64,000 bases of DNA. Origin: Caldifarciminota bacterium. GTDB lineage: Bacteria > Hydrothermota > Hydrothermia > LBFQ01. Made by a program: the position numbers and the translations under genes. The DNA is taken from positions 24,603 to 88,602 of the forward strand of contig JALWYV010000005.1 of NCBI GenBank assembly GCA_027003075.1. Direction: 5' to 3'. The notes beneath the pieces were generated by a model. That model was not told the origin of the DNA and did not search any database. It worked only from the letters and a program-made list of their open reading frames with translations. How positions within the stretch are numbered: position 1 is the first letter of the stretch; each line of letters opens with the position of its first letter. Below are positions 54,034 to 64,000 of this stretch, in pieces.

Positions 54034-54935
54034 GGGAGATTCCGGTACTCGTCGGACCCACGGCGAGCGGAAAGACCGAGATAGCCGTAAAACTGGCCGA
54101 GGAAATGGGGGCGGTGGTCGTAAACGCCGACAGCAGGAAACTCTACAGGCACCTTGACGTTGGTACGGCGAAACCACCGGTAGAGTACCGCCACCTTTAC
54201 AGGCTTCTGGATATTCTGGAACCCTGCGAGGAGTTCTCCGCCCACGCGTGGGCCCGTCTGGCCGAAAGGGAGATAGACGAGGTCCTCAGGGAGGGGAGAC
54301 CCGTATTCTTAGAGGGGGCCAGCGTTCTCTACCTCAGGGCGCTCTTCTTCGGTTTCTTCCCACAGCCGGATATACCGGAGGAGATAAGAGAACGGGCTAA
54401 GGCTCTCGCCGAAAGCGGTGAGGGGTACCGCATCCTGACTGAGAGGGATCCGGAGACGGCCGAAAAGGTCCATCCCCACGACCTCTACCGCATATCGCGG
54501 GCCCTTGAGATACTGCTGGCCACGGGAAAGCCCATATCGTGGTGGAGGAAACAGAAGGAGACACCGAAGTACAGGGGTGTGTTCGTATACGTGGACGTGC
54601 CGAGGGAGATACTCTACCGGCGTATAGAGGAGCGGGCGCGGAGGATGTTCCTTGAAGAGGGCCTGATTGAGGAGACGAGAAAGGTTCTGGAGATGTACCC
54701 GTGCTTTCGGGAGTGGGGGAAGAAGGTCATAGCCTACAGGCAGGCCATAGAGTACCTTGAAGGGAAGTACGACCTTGAGACGGCCATAAGGAAGAAGGCG
54801 AAGGCGGACAAGGTCCTATCCCGCAGACAGAGGAGGTTCATGAGGAGTTTGAAGCCTTTAATCGTCGTGAGCCGGGAGGAGGCCTACGAAAGGATGAAGG
54901 AGTTACTGGCGGGTTTCCCCGGATCTCCCGTTTAA
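54030..54935 (+). CDS. miaA: tRNA dimethylallyltransferase
   Basis: 301 residues. P-loop GPTASGKT (9-16), NADSRKLYRHLDVGTAKP, RISRALEI and the later FREWGKKVIAYRQAIEYL and KAKADKVLSRRQRRFM (typical members have TR-x-Y-A-K-RQ). It adds the isopentenyl group to A37 of tRNAs reading UNN codons. Its TAA stop is part of the -10 box of the next gene. Confidence 0.93.
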   Translation: MREIPVLVGPTASGKTEIAVKLAEEMGAVVVNADSRKLYRHLDVGTAKPPVEYRHLYRLLDILEPCEEFSAHAWARLAEREIDEVLREGRPVFLEGASVLYLRALFFGFFPQPDIPEEIRERAKALAESGEGYRILTERDPETAEKVHPHDLYRISRALEILLATGKPISWWRKQKETPKYRGVFVYVDVPREILYRRIEERARRMFLEEGLIEETRKVLEMYPCFREWGKKVIAYRQAIEYLEGKYDLETAIRKKAKADKVLSRRQRRFMRSLKPLIVVSREEAYERMKELLAGFPGSPV

Positions 54936-54938
54936 AAT
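54933..54938 (+). promoter_or_regulatory. -10 box of the MDR dehydrogenase containing the miaA stop codon
   Basis: TAAAAT is 7 nt before the ATG at 54946. Its first three bases are the miaA TAA. Confidence 0.65.
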
Positions 54939-54945
54939 CTCACCT

Positions 54946-55971
54946 ATGAAGGCAGCCTACATAGAAGAGTTCGGTGGACCCGAGGTAATAAAGTACGGGG
55001 AACTTCTCACACCGAAGCCGGGACCCTGCGAGGTCCTGGTCCGGGTGAAGGCCGTAAGCGTGAACCATCTGGACGTGTGGGTGCGCAGAGGTATATACAA
55101 AAACCTCCCCATGCCCCACGTTCTGGGCAGCGATATAGCCGGGGTCGTGGAGGAGGTGGGACCGGGCGTGAAGAACGTAAAACCCGGCCAGAAGGTCCTT
55201 ATAAATCCGGGAACGAGTTGCGGCGTGTGTGAGGCCTGCCTATCCGGAAGGGACAACCTGTGTAAGGAGTACAAAATACTCGGAGAACACGTGTGGGGCG
55301 GGTACGCCGAATACGTTAGGGTACCTTCCGCCAACGTACTACCCTATCCGGAGGGCCTTACGTGGGTTGAGGCCGCGGCCGTACCGCTCACCTTCCTCAC
55401 GGCGTGGCACGCGGTGGTGACGAAGGGACAGATAAAGCAGGGAGAAACCGTACTCGTGATGTCCGGGGGAGGAGGTGTCGGGAGTGCGGCGGTGCAGATA
55501 GCCAAACTCTTCAACGCCTACGTAATTACGACCGTAGGGTCGGACTGGAAGGTTGAAAAGGCGTACGAACTGGGAGCAGACCTCGTAATAAACTGGCGTA
55601 AGGAGGACATAGAGAAGGTGATAAGGGAGAAGGTCGGCAGGGTTGACCTCGTGATAGACCACACCGGTCAGGAGCATACCCAGAGGCTCATAAACGTAAC
55701 GAAGTGGGGAGGAAGGATAGTCATGTACGGGGCCACGAGCGGGTACAGGGCGCAGATAGACCTGAGGCACATATTTTACCGACAGGTCTCCCTTATCGGT
55801 TCCACGATGGGAAGTAAGGGGGAACTCTTCAACGTGGTCCGCCTCGTTGAAAAGAGGAAACTCCGTCCGGTCGTATATAAGGTCCTTCCCCTTGAGCAGG
55901 CCCGGGAGGCCCACAGGCTCCTTGAGAGCTTCTCCCCCTTCGGTAAGGTTGTTCTGGAGGTGGATGGATGA
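54946..55971 (+). CDS. Zinc-type alcohol dehydrogenase / quinone oxidoreductase (MDR family)
   Basis: 341 residues. Structural zinc cysteines C92, C95, C98 and C106 (SCGVCEACLSGRDNLC). NAD(P) motif in MSGGGGVGSAAVQIA. The catalytic zinc region reads VNHLDVWVRRG (His where many have Cys) with GSDIAGVVEEVGPGV. Substrate cannot be assigned. It is coupled to mtnA by ATGA. Confidence 0.88.
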   Translation: MKAAYIEEFGGPEVIKYGELLTPKPGPCEVLVRVKAVSVNHLDVWVRRGIYKNLPMPHVLGSDIAGVVEEVGPGVKNVKPGQKVLINPGTSCGVCEACLSGRDNLCKEYKILGEHVWGGYAEYVRVPSANVLPYPEGLTWVEAAAVPLTFLTAWHAVVTKGQIKQGETVLVMSGGGGVGSAAVQIAKLFNAYVITTVGSDWKVEKAYELGADLVINWRKEDIEKVIREKVGRVDLVIDHTGQEHTQRLINVTKWGGRIVMYGATSGYRAQIDLRHIFYRQVSLIGSTMGSKGELFNVVRLVEKRKLRPVVYKVLPLEQAREAHRLLESFSPFGKVVLEVDG

Positions 55972-56894
55972 AGGGTCCTGAACCCTTTTACCTTTCGGAA
56001 GGCACTCTTCACGTCCTTGACCAGAGGGTACTGCCTAAAAGGGTGGTCTACAGGAAGGCCAGAGATGCTTTTGCGGTCGCCCGACTCATAAGGAAGATGG
56101 TGGTGAGGGGCGCCCCGATGATAGGTATAGTGGCCGCCTACGGCCTTTACCTCCAGAGCCTTAAGAATCCGAGGAGGCTCCGGGAGGGCTGGGAAGCCCT
56201 AAAAAGCTCCCGCCCGACGGCCGTCAACCTCCACAACGTCCTTGAGGAGGCCTTACCCCTCGTTGAAAGAGGGGAGTCCCCGGAGGAGTTCCTTGAGTTC
56301 GCCAGAAAAGTTGAGGATAGGGAGAGGAGGATAAACGAGGCCATAGCCGAAAACGGCCTTCAGTTCTTCAACCGCCCTATGAGGGTTCTGACGTACTGCA
56401 ACACGGGTATGTGGGCTACGATGTACCCGGGGACGGCCCTCGGAATAATAAGGTGGGCATACAGGAGGGGACTCGTGAAACACGTCTTCGCTCCGGAAAC
56501 TGCCCCTTACATGCAGGGGGCCAGGCTTACCGCCTACGAACTGCAACTTGAAGGTATTCCCTACAACGTGGTCCCCGACAACCACATACCCTTCCTCATG
56601 GAGAGGGGGATGGTGGACATAGCCGTGGTGGGAGCCGACCGCATCACGTCCGACGGGTACGTCTTCAACAAGATAGGGACCCTATCCATAGCCCTCGCTG
56701 CCAAACGCTTCGGCGTTCCCTTCGTAGTCGCTGCACCGAGTACGACGTTTGATCCCAACCCCTACACAAAGGATATTGTCGTAGAGAGGAGAAAGGACGC
56801 ACCGAGGGAGGATTACCTTTACTACGCATTTGATATAACGCCCCCCGACCTCGTGGGGGCTATCGTGAGCGAGAAGGGGGTATGGAGACCTTAG
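55968..56894 (+). CDS. mtnA: S-methyl-5-thioribose-1-phosphate isomerase (aIF2B-like)
   Basis: 308 residues. MVVRGAPMIGIVAAYGL, catalytic Cys144 in LTYCNTGMWA (family usually has T-x-C-N-x-G) and Asp224 in VVGADRITSDG, then NKIGT and PFVVAAPSTTFD. It isomerises methylthioribose-1-phosphate in methionine salvage. No other mtn gene is seen. A related ribose-1,5-bisphosphate isomerase activity is less likely given the sequence. Its end overlaps the O-antigen ligase gene. Confidence 0.9.
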   Translation: MKGPEPFYLSEGTLHVLDQRVLPKRVVYRKARDAFAVARLIRKMVVRGAPMIGIVAAYGLYLQSLKNPRRLREGWEALKSSRPTAVNLHNVLEEALPLVERGESPEEFLEFARKVEDRERRINEAIAENGLQFFNRPMRVLTYCNTGMWATMYPGTALGIIRWAYRRGLVKHVFAPETAPYMQGARLTAYELQLEGIPYNVVPDNHIPFLMERGMVDIAVVGADRITSDGYVFNKIGTLSIALAAKRFGVPFVVAAPSTTFDPNPYTKDIVVERRKDAPREDYLYYAFDITPPDLVGAIVSEKGVWRP

Positions 56895-58150
56895 CCCTTT
56901 CGCTGATCGGGGGACTTCTGGGGGCGCTAATAACCCTGATCCTCCTCTATATGGGTCCCGTAAGGGGTCTGGGTGTGGCCGTATTCGTGATAATCATGGT
57001 CCTCACGCTGTTCCTCCCCTTCCTCTCCTACCTGATACTGATCGTCTTCAAGCCGATCGTGGACTCCCTGTACACGGTCAGGTTCTCCTTCCTGAAGCTC
57101 ACCCACCTGTTTTCCGTTTACTCCATAGCCATATGGGGGGTATTTCTCGTACTCAGGAGAGCCATACGCAACCCCATAACCTACCTTGACGTCGCCCACT
57201 TATTACTCCTCGCACCCGTTCCCTTCGTACTGCTCTTTTCGCCCAACATAGGAGGTATAGACCTCGCCCTGCGCATCCTATCCGGATGGGGGTTCTACTT
57301 CATGGCGAGGGAGATTGACCTGAAAAACGCCCGCTGGATAGAGCTGGCCTTCCTCCTTTCCATCCTGTTTCCGATGATAACCGGCCTCCTTTCCGTCCTC
57401 GGTTATTTTCCCGACGGCTTTCAGGAAGGGGCCTTTGAGAGGTTGAAGGGGCCCTACCACGACGCCACGGCCTTCGGCTTTGAACTCGTTCCGGGCTTTC
57501 TCGTCCTCCTCCACCGTCTGGGGCGGAGGTTCAATCCCGTTGAGTTCGTCCTCGTTCTGGCCACGGTCTACCTCTTCTATCGCACGTATACCCGCGCCCT
57601 GTGGATCTCCGTGGTTCTGTCCTCCGTGGTGGTCGTCCTCCGAAAGGAGGCTAAGGGGAACCGTTTGCCACTCCTTATTCTCCTTGGCATCTTAGTGGTC
57701 GGATTTATCGCCTTTTATCCCGAAATATCCGCCCGTTTTGCCCAGCACGGTCTGGGTACGGATCCCGACTCCTTCAACGGAAGGATGATCATATGGCAGG
57801 ACGGTTTCAGGCGGTTCTTTTCCCTCAACCCGATAGCCACCTTTTTCGGTCTGATCACTACAGGAAAACCAATGGGTCTTTACCTCCACAACACCTACCT
57901 CGTCTTTCTCATAGACATGGGCATATTCGGCTTTACCGTATTTACAATATGGCTGCTCAACGTTATCCGGTTTGCCCTCTCGTGTAAGGGTACGTACTCC
58001 GGGTTACTCAGGGCGTCCCTCGTGTTCGTCCTCGTGAGCGGTATAACGAGCGGGGGGATCCTCTACCCCAACTTTCAGTGGTTCTTCCTTACCGTACTGG
58101 GTCTTGCGATGAACGACCACGTTAGCAGGCTAAGGTCTTCGTCCGTATAA
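56882..58150 (+). CDS. O-antigen ligase / polymerase-like membrane protein (Wzy_C/WaaL family)
   Basis: 422 residues with about a dozen hydrophobic segments. The Wzy_C-type region has TRALWISVV, a periplasmic loop with GTDPDSFNGRMIIWQDGF and GLYLHNTYLVFLIDMGIFG, the H-N-x-Y-L pattern of O-antigen ligases. It would join O-antigen to lipid A-core or polymerise repeat units. Together with lpxK and the Wzc-like protein it suggests decorated lipopolysaccharide. Its TAA is inside the rpsU -10 box. Confidence 0.8.
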   Translation: METLALSLIGGLLGALITLILLYMGPVRGLGVAVFVIIMVLTLFLPFLSYLILIVFKPIVDSLYTVRFSFLKLTHLFSVYSIAIWGVFLVLRRAIRNPITYLDVAHLLLLAPVPFVLLFSPNIGGIDLALRILSGWGFYFMAREIDLKNARWIELAFLLSILFPMITGLLSVLGYFPDGFQEGAFERLKGPYHDATAFGFELVPGFLVLLHRLGRRFNPVEFVLVLATVYLFYRTYTRALWISVVLSSVVVVLRKEAKGNRLPLLILLGILVVGFIAFYPEISARFAQHGLGTDPDSFNGRMIIWQDGFRRFFSLNPIATFFGLITTGKPMGLYLHNTYLVFLIDMGIFGFTVFTIWLLNVIRFALSCKGTYSGLLRASLVFVLVSGITSGGILYPNFQWFFLTVLGLAMNDHVSRLRSSSV

Positions 58151-58151
58151 T
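58146..58151 (+). promoter_or_regulatory. -10 box of rpsU containing the upstream stop codon
   Basis: TATAAT, preceded by TCCG, is 8 nt before the rpsU ATG at 58160. The TAA of the O-antigen ligase gene is at 58148-58150. Confidence 0.65.
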
Positions 58152-58159
58152 CCCCGCTT

Positions 58160-58369
58160 ATGCCCAAGGTAGGAGTAAGGAAACAGGAAGGCGAGACCTT
58201 TGAGTCCATGCTGAGGAGGTTCAAGAAGCTCGTAGGCAGGGAGGGTATACTCAACGACTACCGTCGTCATCTCGTCTACGAAAAGCCCTCCGAGATCCGT
58301 AAGAAGAAGGAGGCCATGAAGTGGAGGAAGATCCGGAGGAAACTCATGAAGATGATGGAGGAAGACTGA
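58160..58369 (+). CDS. rpsU: 30S ribosomal protein S21
   Basis: 69 residues, very basic. The S21 pattern ESMLRRFKKLVGREGIL, YEKPSEIRKKKEAMKWRK and a Lys/Arg-rich tail is clear. In other bacteria S21 helps Shine-Dalgarno pairing; its presence in a genome rich in leaderless starts is of interest. Leaderless-type start. Confidence 0.93.
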   Translation: MPKVGVRKQEGETFESMLRRFKKLVGREGILNDYRRHLVYEKPSEIRKKKEAMKWRKIRRKLMKMMEED

Positions 58370-58376
58370 CCTCCGG

Positions 58377-59348
58377 ATGCCCGTCATTGAGGTAGAGAAC
58401 CTCAGAAAAGTCTACCGTGTACCCGTAAAGGGTGAGGGTTTTTTGTCAACTTTCCGGCACTTCTTCCGTCGCCAGTACAGGGATATAGAGGCGGTAAAGG
58501 GGATAAGTTTCACGGTTGAGCGGGGGGAGGTGGTGGGTTTCCTCGGTCCGAACGGGGCGGGTAAGACCACTACCCTGAAGATGCTCGTCGGCCTCATAAA
58601 GCCGACGTCCGGAAGGGTGAGGGTACTGGGATACGATCCCTTTGAGAGGAGGAAGGACTTCCTGAAACGGATAACCCTCGTAATGGGGCAGAAGCAGCAA
58701 CTGATATGGGACCTGCCCCCAATAGAGTCCCTCAGGATAAACGCCGCAGTCTACGAGATACCGGAGGACGTATTCCGTAAGCGGTTGAACTACCTTGCCG
58801 AAATGTTAACGATAAAGAAGCGCCTATACCAGCCCGTACGTAAACTCTCCCTCGGAGAGAGGATGAAGGCCGAGATCCTCGCCGCCCTCATTCACGAGCC
58901 GGACGTACTCTTCTTAGACGAGCCGACTCTGGGACTGGACGTGAACGCCCAGATATCCATCCGTAACTTCCTGAAGACCTACAACGAAGAGTTCGGTGCC
59001 ACCATAATACTGACGAGCCATTACATGGGGGACATAGAGGCCCTGTGCGACAGAGCCATAGTCATACATAAGGGCAGGCTCATATTTGACGGGGACCTCT
59101 ACGATCTATCCGAAAAGGTTATGCCCTTCAAGGAAATATACGTTGAGTTCAAGGGGAGGGTGCCGATAGAGGAACTGCGGAGGATGGGGGATATCCGGGA
59201 GATAGAGGGTCAGGAGGTCAAGTTGCTCGTGCGGAGGGACGAGGTGTTCCGGAAGGTGAGGGAAATAATGGACAGGTACGACGTGGACGACCTCTCAGTT
59301 ACGGACCCTCCACTGGACGAGGTCCTGGCCAAGGTGTTTGAGAGTTAG
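58377..59348 (+). CDS. ABC-2-type transporter ATP-binding protein
   Basis: 323 residues. Walker A GPNGAGKT (57-64), Q-loop VMGQKQQL, signature LSLGERMKAE, Walker B VLFLDEPTLGLD, switch TSHYMGD, and a C-terminal DUF4162-like region typical of ABC-2 exporters. The N-terminus resembles YadG-like ATPases with an insert (STFRHFFRRQYRD). It lies 7 nt after rpsU. No permease follows on this strand, so the partner is elsewhere. Confidence 0.87.
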   Translation: MPVIEVENLRKVYRVPVKGEGFLSTFRHFFRRQYRDIEAVKGISFTVERGEVVGFLGPNGAGKTTTLKMLVGLIKPTSGRVRVLGYDPFERRKDFLKRITLVMGQKQQLIWDLPPIESLRINAAVYEIPEDVFRKRLNYLAEMLTIKKRLYQPVRKLSLGERMKAEILAALIHEPDVLFLDEPTLGLDVNAQISIRNFLKTYNEEFGATIILTSHYMGDIEALCDRAIVIHKGRLIFDGDLYDLSEKVMPFKEIYVEFKGRVPIEELRRMGDIREIEGQEVKLLVRRDEVFRKVREIMDRYDVDDLSVTDPPLDEVLAKVFES

Positions 59349-59656
59349 TCTTCCCGCCAGAGTAAAAAGCCTATCAGCAGGATAAGGATAAGCAAGGGGA
59401 GGTGTTCCCATACTCTGGGATGCAGGTGACCGTGGGCGTCTATCACGCTACGGGATACCCTGCCGGCGTTGAAGAACACGAGGCTCAGGAGAGGCACCTT
59501 CCAGCCCCTTCTTAAGTACACGTACGTAAGGAGAGGGTAAAGGAGCGTGTATACCACGTTCTGGATCTTCACGAAGGTGGGAATCGGTACGAACAGGGTT
59601 ATGGATACGTACATGAGCAGAAGCAAACCTATAAGTGCAACTATTACCTTCCTCAT
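59345..59656 (-). CDS. Small membrane protein, unknown
   Basis: 103 residues from the ATG at 59656, which forms an ATGA overlap with the upstream VOC gene. Three to four hydrophobic segments (VIVALIGLLLLMYVSITLFV; IQNVVYTLLYPLLTYVYL; LLILILLIGFLLW) with a HGHLHPRVWEH loop. I recognise no family. It ends 4 nt inside the convergent ABC gene. Confidence 0.6.
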   Translation of the reverse strand: MRKVIVALIGLLLLMYVSITLFVPIPTFVKIQNVVYTLLYPLLTYVYLRRGWKVPLLSLVFFNAGRVSRSVIDAHGHLHPRVWEHLPLLILILLIGFLLWRED

Positions 59657-60051
59657 AGCCTGTCCGCCCAGGCCCACGTCTTCGGTGTCGTTATCTCAAC
59701 GGAGTTCCCTTCCGGGTCGCGGAAGTACAGGGATCTACCACCGTTCGGCCAGGTTATCTCGGCCTCTATCTCCACCCCCATGGCCTCCAGCCTCCCCCTC
59801 CACGCATCGTACTCCTCTTCTGGCGTGTAGAAAGCGATATGCGACGGCCCCCTGCACCCGTGAGGGGGAACGTCGGTACTCTTCAGGGTCTTATCCGGAT
59901 CAAATATCAGCAACATGGTCTCACCGAGTTTAAAGAACACGTGCCTGTCCTCCTCAACCACCGGATGGACACCGAGGAGCATGGAATAAAACTCCCTCAT
60001 ACGCTTCAGATCCCTGCCGTATAGGCACACCTCGGCTATCCTCAGGTTCAC
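59653..60051 (-). CDS. VOC-family protein (glyoxalase/dioxygenase-like)
   Basis: 132 residues with two beta-alpha-beta-beta-beta modules: IAEVCLYGRDLKRMREFYS, ETMLLIFDP, PSHIAFYTPEEEYDAW, RSLYFRDPEGNSVEITTP. Metal ligands may include His in PSHIAF and Glu in NSVEI. Substrate unknown. Coupled to purD upstream (ATGA) and the membrane protein downstream. Confidence 0.85.
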   Translation of the reverse strand: MNLRIAEVCLYGRDLKRMREFYSMLLGVHPVVEEDRHVFFKLGETMLLIFDPDKTLKSTDVPPHGCRGPSHIAFYTPEEEYDAWRGRLEAMGVEIEAEITWPNGGRSLYFRDPEGNSVEITTPKTWAWADRL

Positions 60052-61304
60052 TTCCCTATGTCCCTCCTGTAGTACATCCCCTCAAAGTGTATCTTCTCCA
60101 TGGCCTCGTAGGCCCTGTTTCGGGCCTCTTCAAGCGTTTCCCCCGTGGCCACGACCGAAAGGACCCTGCCCCCGGAGGTTATCAACTGACCACCTTCCTC
60201 CTTTACGCCGGCGAGGAAAACGGCGTCGGCTATCCTTTCGGCCTCCTCAAGACCGGTTATAGGGAAGCCCGTTATGGGCCTCTCAGGGTACCCCCTAGAT
60301 GCGGCGACGACGCAACAGGAGAAACGGGAAGGTTCTTTTATGAGATCTTCCTTCAGATTGCCCTCCGCCGCAGATACCACGACCTCCCCGAAGTCGTAAT
60401 CCATAAGGGGCAGGATGGCCTGGGTCTCCGGATCGCCGAGCCGTACGTTGTACTCAAGGACGAAGGGTCCGTTCTCTGTCAGCATGAGGCCGAAGTAAAG
60501 GATACCTTTGTACTTAAGGCCCTCCCGTGCCAGCCCTTCAAAAGTCCGCCTTACGACGTTCTCCTCTATCAGGGATTTCGTCTGCTCGTCCAGAACCACG
60601 GGAGATATGGACCCCATACCTCCGGTGTTGGGGCCGTCGTCCCCGTCCCTCAACCTCTTGTAGTCTCTGGCGTAAGCGAAGACCTTCCAGCGGCTGCCAT
60701 CGGCTACGGCGAAGACGGAGACCTCTTCACCCCTGAGAAAACGCTCTATCACCACCCTCCTGGAGGCTTCGCCGAACTTCGCCCTGTTCATGAACTGGTC
60801 AAGGGTGTTTATCGCCTCCCCAACGCTGCGAGCTATTACCACCCCCTTACCTCCGGCCAGACCGTCCGCCTTTATAACTATGGGGAACCTCTGCCCCTTC
60901 ACGTACTCAACGGCGTCGTCAAACTCCTCCTCCGTAAAGACCTCAAAGTCCGCCGTGGGTACCCTGTACTTCTTTGCGAAGCTCTTGGCCCATATCTTGC
61001 TCGCCTCCAGTCTGGCCGCTGCCCTGTTCGGAGCGAACACCTTCAGGCCTCTCCTCTCCCCCTCATCCGCTATCCCTAAGGCTATGGAGGTTTCTCCGCC
61101 GGGAAAGATCAGGTCAACACCGTTGTCAAGGGCGAAGTCCACGAGGGCGTTTATCTCACTCTCCTTTATTGGAACGTTCCTACCGTAACGGGCGGTGAAG
61201 GGGTTCCCCGGTGCGGTGAATATCTCAAACCCGACCTTTGACTGGGCCAGTTTCCAGACTATGGCGCTTTCCCTGCCTCCCTTTCCTACGACCAGGACCT
61301 TCAT
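60048..61304 (-). CDS. purD: Phosphoribosylamine--glycine ligase
   Basis: 418 residues. N-terminal VVGKGGRESAIVWKLAQS, FPGGETSIALGIAD, ATP-grasp domain with VIKADGLAGGKGVVIA, GPNTGGMGSISP and LEYNVRLGDPETQAILPL. Second step of purine synthesis; purF is at 31233. A GGGGAGG Shine-Dalgarno precedes the ATG, which lies two bases after the upstream barrel gene, so it is the second gene of that unit. Confidence 0.95.
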   Translation of the reverse strand: MKVLVVGKGGRESAIVWKLAQSKVGFEIFTAPGNPFTARYGRNVPIKESEINALVDFALDNGVDLIFPGGETSIALGIADEGERRGLKVFAPNRAAARLEASKIWAKSFAKKYRVPTADFEVFTEEEFDDAVEYVKGQRFPIVIKADGLAGGKGVVIARSVGEAINTLDQFMNRAKFGEASRRVVIERFLRGEEVSVFAVADGSRWKVFAYARDYKRLRDGDDGPNTGGMGSISPVVLDEQTKSLIEENVVRRTFEGLAREGLKYKGILYFGLMLTENGPFVLEYNVRLGDPETQAILPLMDYDFGEVVVSAAEGNLKEDLIKEPSRFSCCVVAASRGYPERPITGFPITGLEEAERIADAVFLAGVKEEGGQLITSGGRVLSVVATGETLEEARNRAYEAMEKIHFEGMYYRRDIGK

Positions 61305-61306
61305 CT

Positions 61307-62041
61307 CTACCTCCCCAGAGAGAATTTGAGACCTACACTTACACGCATTCCACCAAGATCCTCTTTGGCGTTGATCTCGTTCTTATCAGGATCCGGAGGC
61401 CTATCCTTCACCGAGAGAGATTTATTTTTGGTGTTGAACACCCAGTAGGCCACACCCCTATCCTCGTTCCCCCCGGAGTCCCTGTCCACGTACTCACCCT
61501 CGTAGCCGGAGAACGAGAGGACGTCGTACCCTACCCTCACGGCGAGGGCGAGTTTGTCCGAAATGGAAACGTCACCCCCGAAGGCCATACCCATACCCAC
61601 GGACGAGGCCGACAGGGAGGCCTCCCTTATCCCCCAAGTATGTACGCCGAGTACGTTGATATGGGAGGAGTCGTAAACCGAGAGGCTGGAGAAGCCGAGG
61701 AGCATCTTAACGCCGGCGTACATCCGGAAGGTTTCCGTCAGGGGATAGGAGAAGCCTATCGGCAGGCCGAATATGAAGTTCATGAGGCTGTGCTTACGGT
61801 GAAAGTAAACCGTCGCCCCAGACGTTTTTTTGCTGTCCCCACCGTTTACGGAGGTGTAAAGTATAGCAGGTTCTATACCGACGTCCAGAAAGGTCGCACG
61901 GTATCCCATACCCACACCGAACCCCAGACCCACCTTCTGGTTGGGCAGGTCAAAGTCCTCGCTCCTCATCTCGTCAACCCACAGGTTGTAGTGAGTTAGG
62001 GAGACGGTTCCGAACTGAAAGAGGGGATAAAGGTACAACAT
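61307..62041 (-). CDS. Outer-membrane beta-barrel protein, unknown
   Basis: 244 residues from ATG 62041. The frame is open to 62095, but TAAAAT on the minus strand (62050-62055) lies 8 nt before this ATG. Short hydrophobic start (MLYLYPLFQFG), then many alternating strands (KVGLGFGVGMGYRATFLDVGIEP in outline; FRMYAGVKMLLGF; LALAVRVGYDVLSFSGYEG) and a C-terminal strand MRVSVGLKFSLGR typical of small barrels. No family recognised. Followed by purD. Confidence 0.65.
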   Translation of the reverse strand: MLYLYPLFQFGTVSLTHYNLWVDEMRSEDFDLPNQKVGLGFGVGMGYRATFLDVGIEPAILYTSVNGGDSKKTSGATVYFHRKHSLMNFIFGLPIGFSYPLTETFRMYAGVKMLLGFSSLSVYDSSHINVLGVHTWGIREASLSASSVGMGMAFGGDVSISDKLALAVRVGYDVLSFSGYEGEYVDRDSGGNEDRGVAYWVFNTKNKSLSVKDRPPDPDKNEINAKEDLGGMRVSVGLKFSLGR

Positions 62042-62049
62042 AAGGAAGT

Positions 62050-62055
62050 ATTTTA
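62050..62055 (-). promoter_or_regulatory. -10 box fixing the start of the barrel gene
   Basis: TAAAAT on the minus strand is 8 nt before the ATG at 62041. Confidence 0.6.
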
Positions 62056-62243
62056 CCCCCGTTCCGTTTTCCCTAGTTCCGTTTCCGTGTGGCAAGATAT
62101 CCCCACCCGGTATTCAGCGAGTGTAGGGGCCGGAACATTATATCCTGCGATCCCCGAATCAGCAACGATTACGATGGCTCGGTAGAGCCGCCCTTCAGCC
62201 TCAACGCAATCCCCTTTTCTCTGTCTAAGCGCGAAACTACTGG

Positions 62244-62275
62244 GTAAAAAAAGGGGGGGCGTACGCCCCCCTCTT
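62244..62275 (-). terminator. Rho-independent terminator of groES-groEL
   Basis: On the minus strand a GGGGGGCGTACGCCCCCC hairpin (62254-62271) is followed by a run of T, about 22 nt past the groEL stop. Confidence 0.9.
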
Positions 62276-62296
62276 TAATGGCGGGCCTTCCCCCGA

Positions 62297-63934
<1,638 letters not shown>

Positions 63935-63946
63935 TCACCTCCTTTT

Positions 63947-64000
<54 letters not shown>

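Noticed and set aside
60087..61079. 330-codon open frame antisense to purD
   Set aside because: purD on the other strand is certain by its motifs.

Overview
This 64 kb window is chromosome from a thermophilic, Gram-negative-type bacterium. The proteins are rich in charged residues, Val and Tyr. There is lipid A synthesis (LpxK), several outer-membrane and OmpA-family proteins, lipoproteins with LspA, and a long CRISPR array. Heme A synthesis genes, SodC and a NuoG subunit point to aerobic or microaerobic respiration, and a futalosine-type MqnA points to menaquinone. I cannot place the lineage with certainty. The mix (OmpA proteins with carboxypeptidase-regulatory-like repeats, a possible T9SS-like tail, glycerol-1-phosphate dehydrogenase, very short leaders) suggests a deep-branching thermophilic candidate phylum near the FCB/WOR-3/Hydrothermae groups; that placement is inference.

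Layout. 1-6448: envelope proteins, MqnA-like protein, UDP-xylose synthase, PlsY. 6455-10430: heme A pair ctaB/ctaA, a GT2 plus glycerol-1-phosphate dehydrogenase operon, and a broken reading frame. 10431-23124: ribH, an OmpA protein behind tRNA-Lys, a GT4, dapB, queD, lpxK, a BY-kinase/Wzc protein, a TPR protein and nuoG. 23125-25040: CRISPR leader and array (22 repeats, 21 spacers) with no cas gene in the window. 25039-38867: DUF4388-like protein, sucC, murC, hsp20, lspA, purF, sodC, two small tandem paralogs, and the run recJ-like/yceD/nusB/ptsI/ptsH/dapF read leftward from tRNA-Leu. 39259-42920: an AT-richer patch with a single-chain DarT-DarG protein coupled to thrS, and an unknown 143-residue protein. 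42921-62041: housekeeping and envelope genes (ugd, fabD, obg, nrnA, surE, acs, miaA, mtnA, O-antigen ligase, rpsU, ABC ATPases, purD). 62297-64000: groEL and the end of groES.

Two things stand out. First, DarT and DarG, known to me as a two-gene toxin-antitoxin system, are here one polypeptide: an N-terminal DNA ADP-ribosyltransferase and a C-terminal macrodomain, translationally coupled to the essential gene thrS. Second, nearly every transcription unit starts with a TAnAAT -10 box only 6-9 nt before the start codon and without Shine-Dalgarno. This implies mostly leaderless mRNAs, and the rule corrects several start codons (thrS, sucC and others). The -10 box often contains the stop codon of the gene before it, and two coding regions begin directly at the 3' end of a tRNA. 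Heat-shock genes and operon-internal genes, in contrast, carry strong Shine-Dalgarno sites. Four CRISPR spacers also carry Shine-Dalgarno plus ATG junctions, presumably from invader genes.
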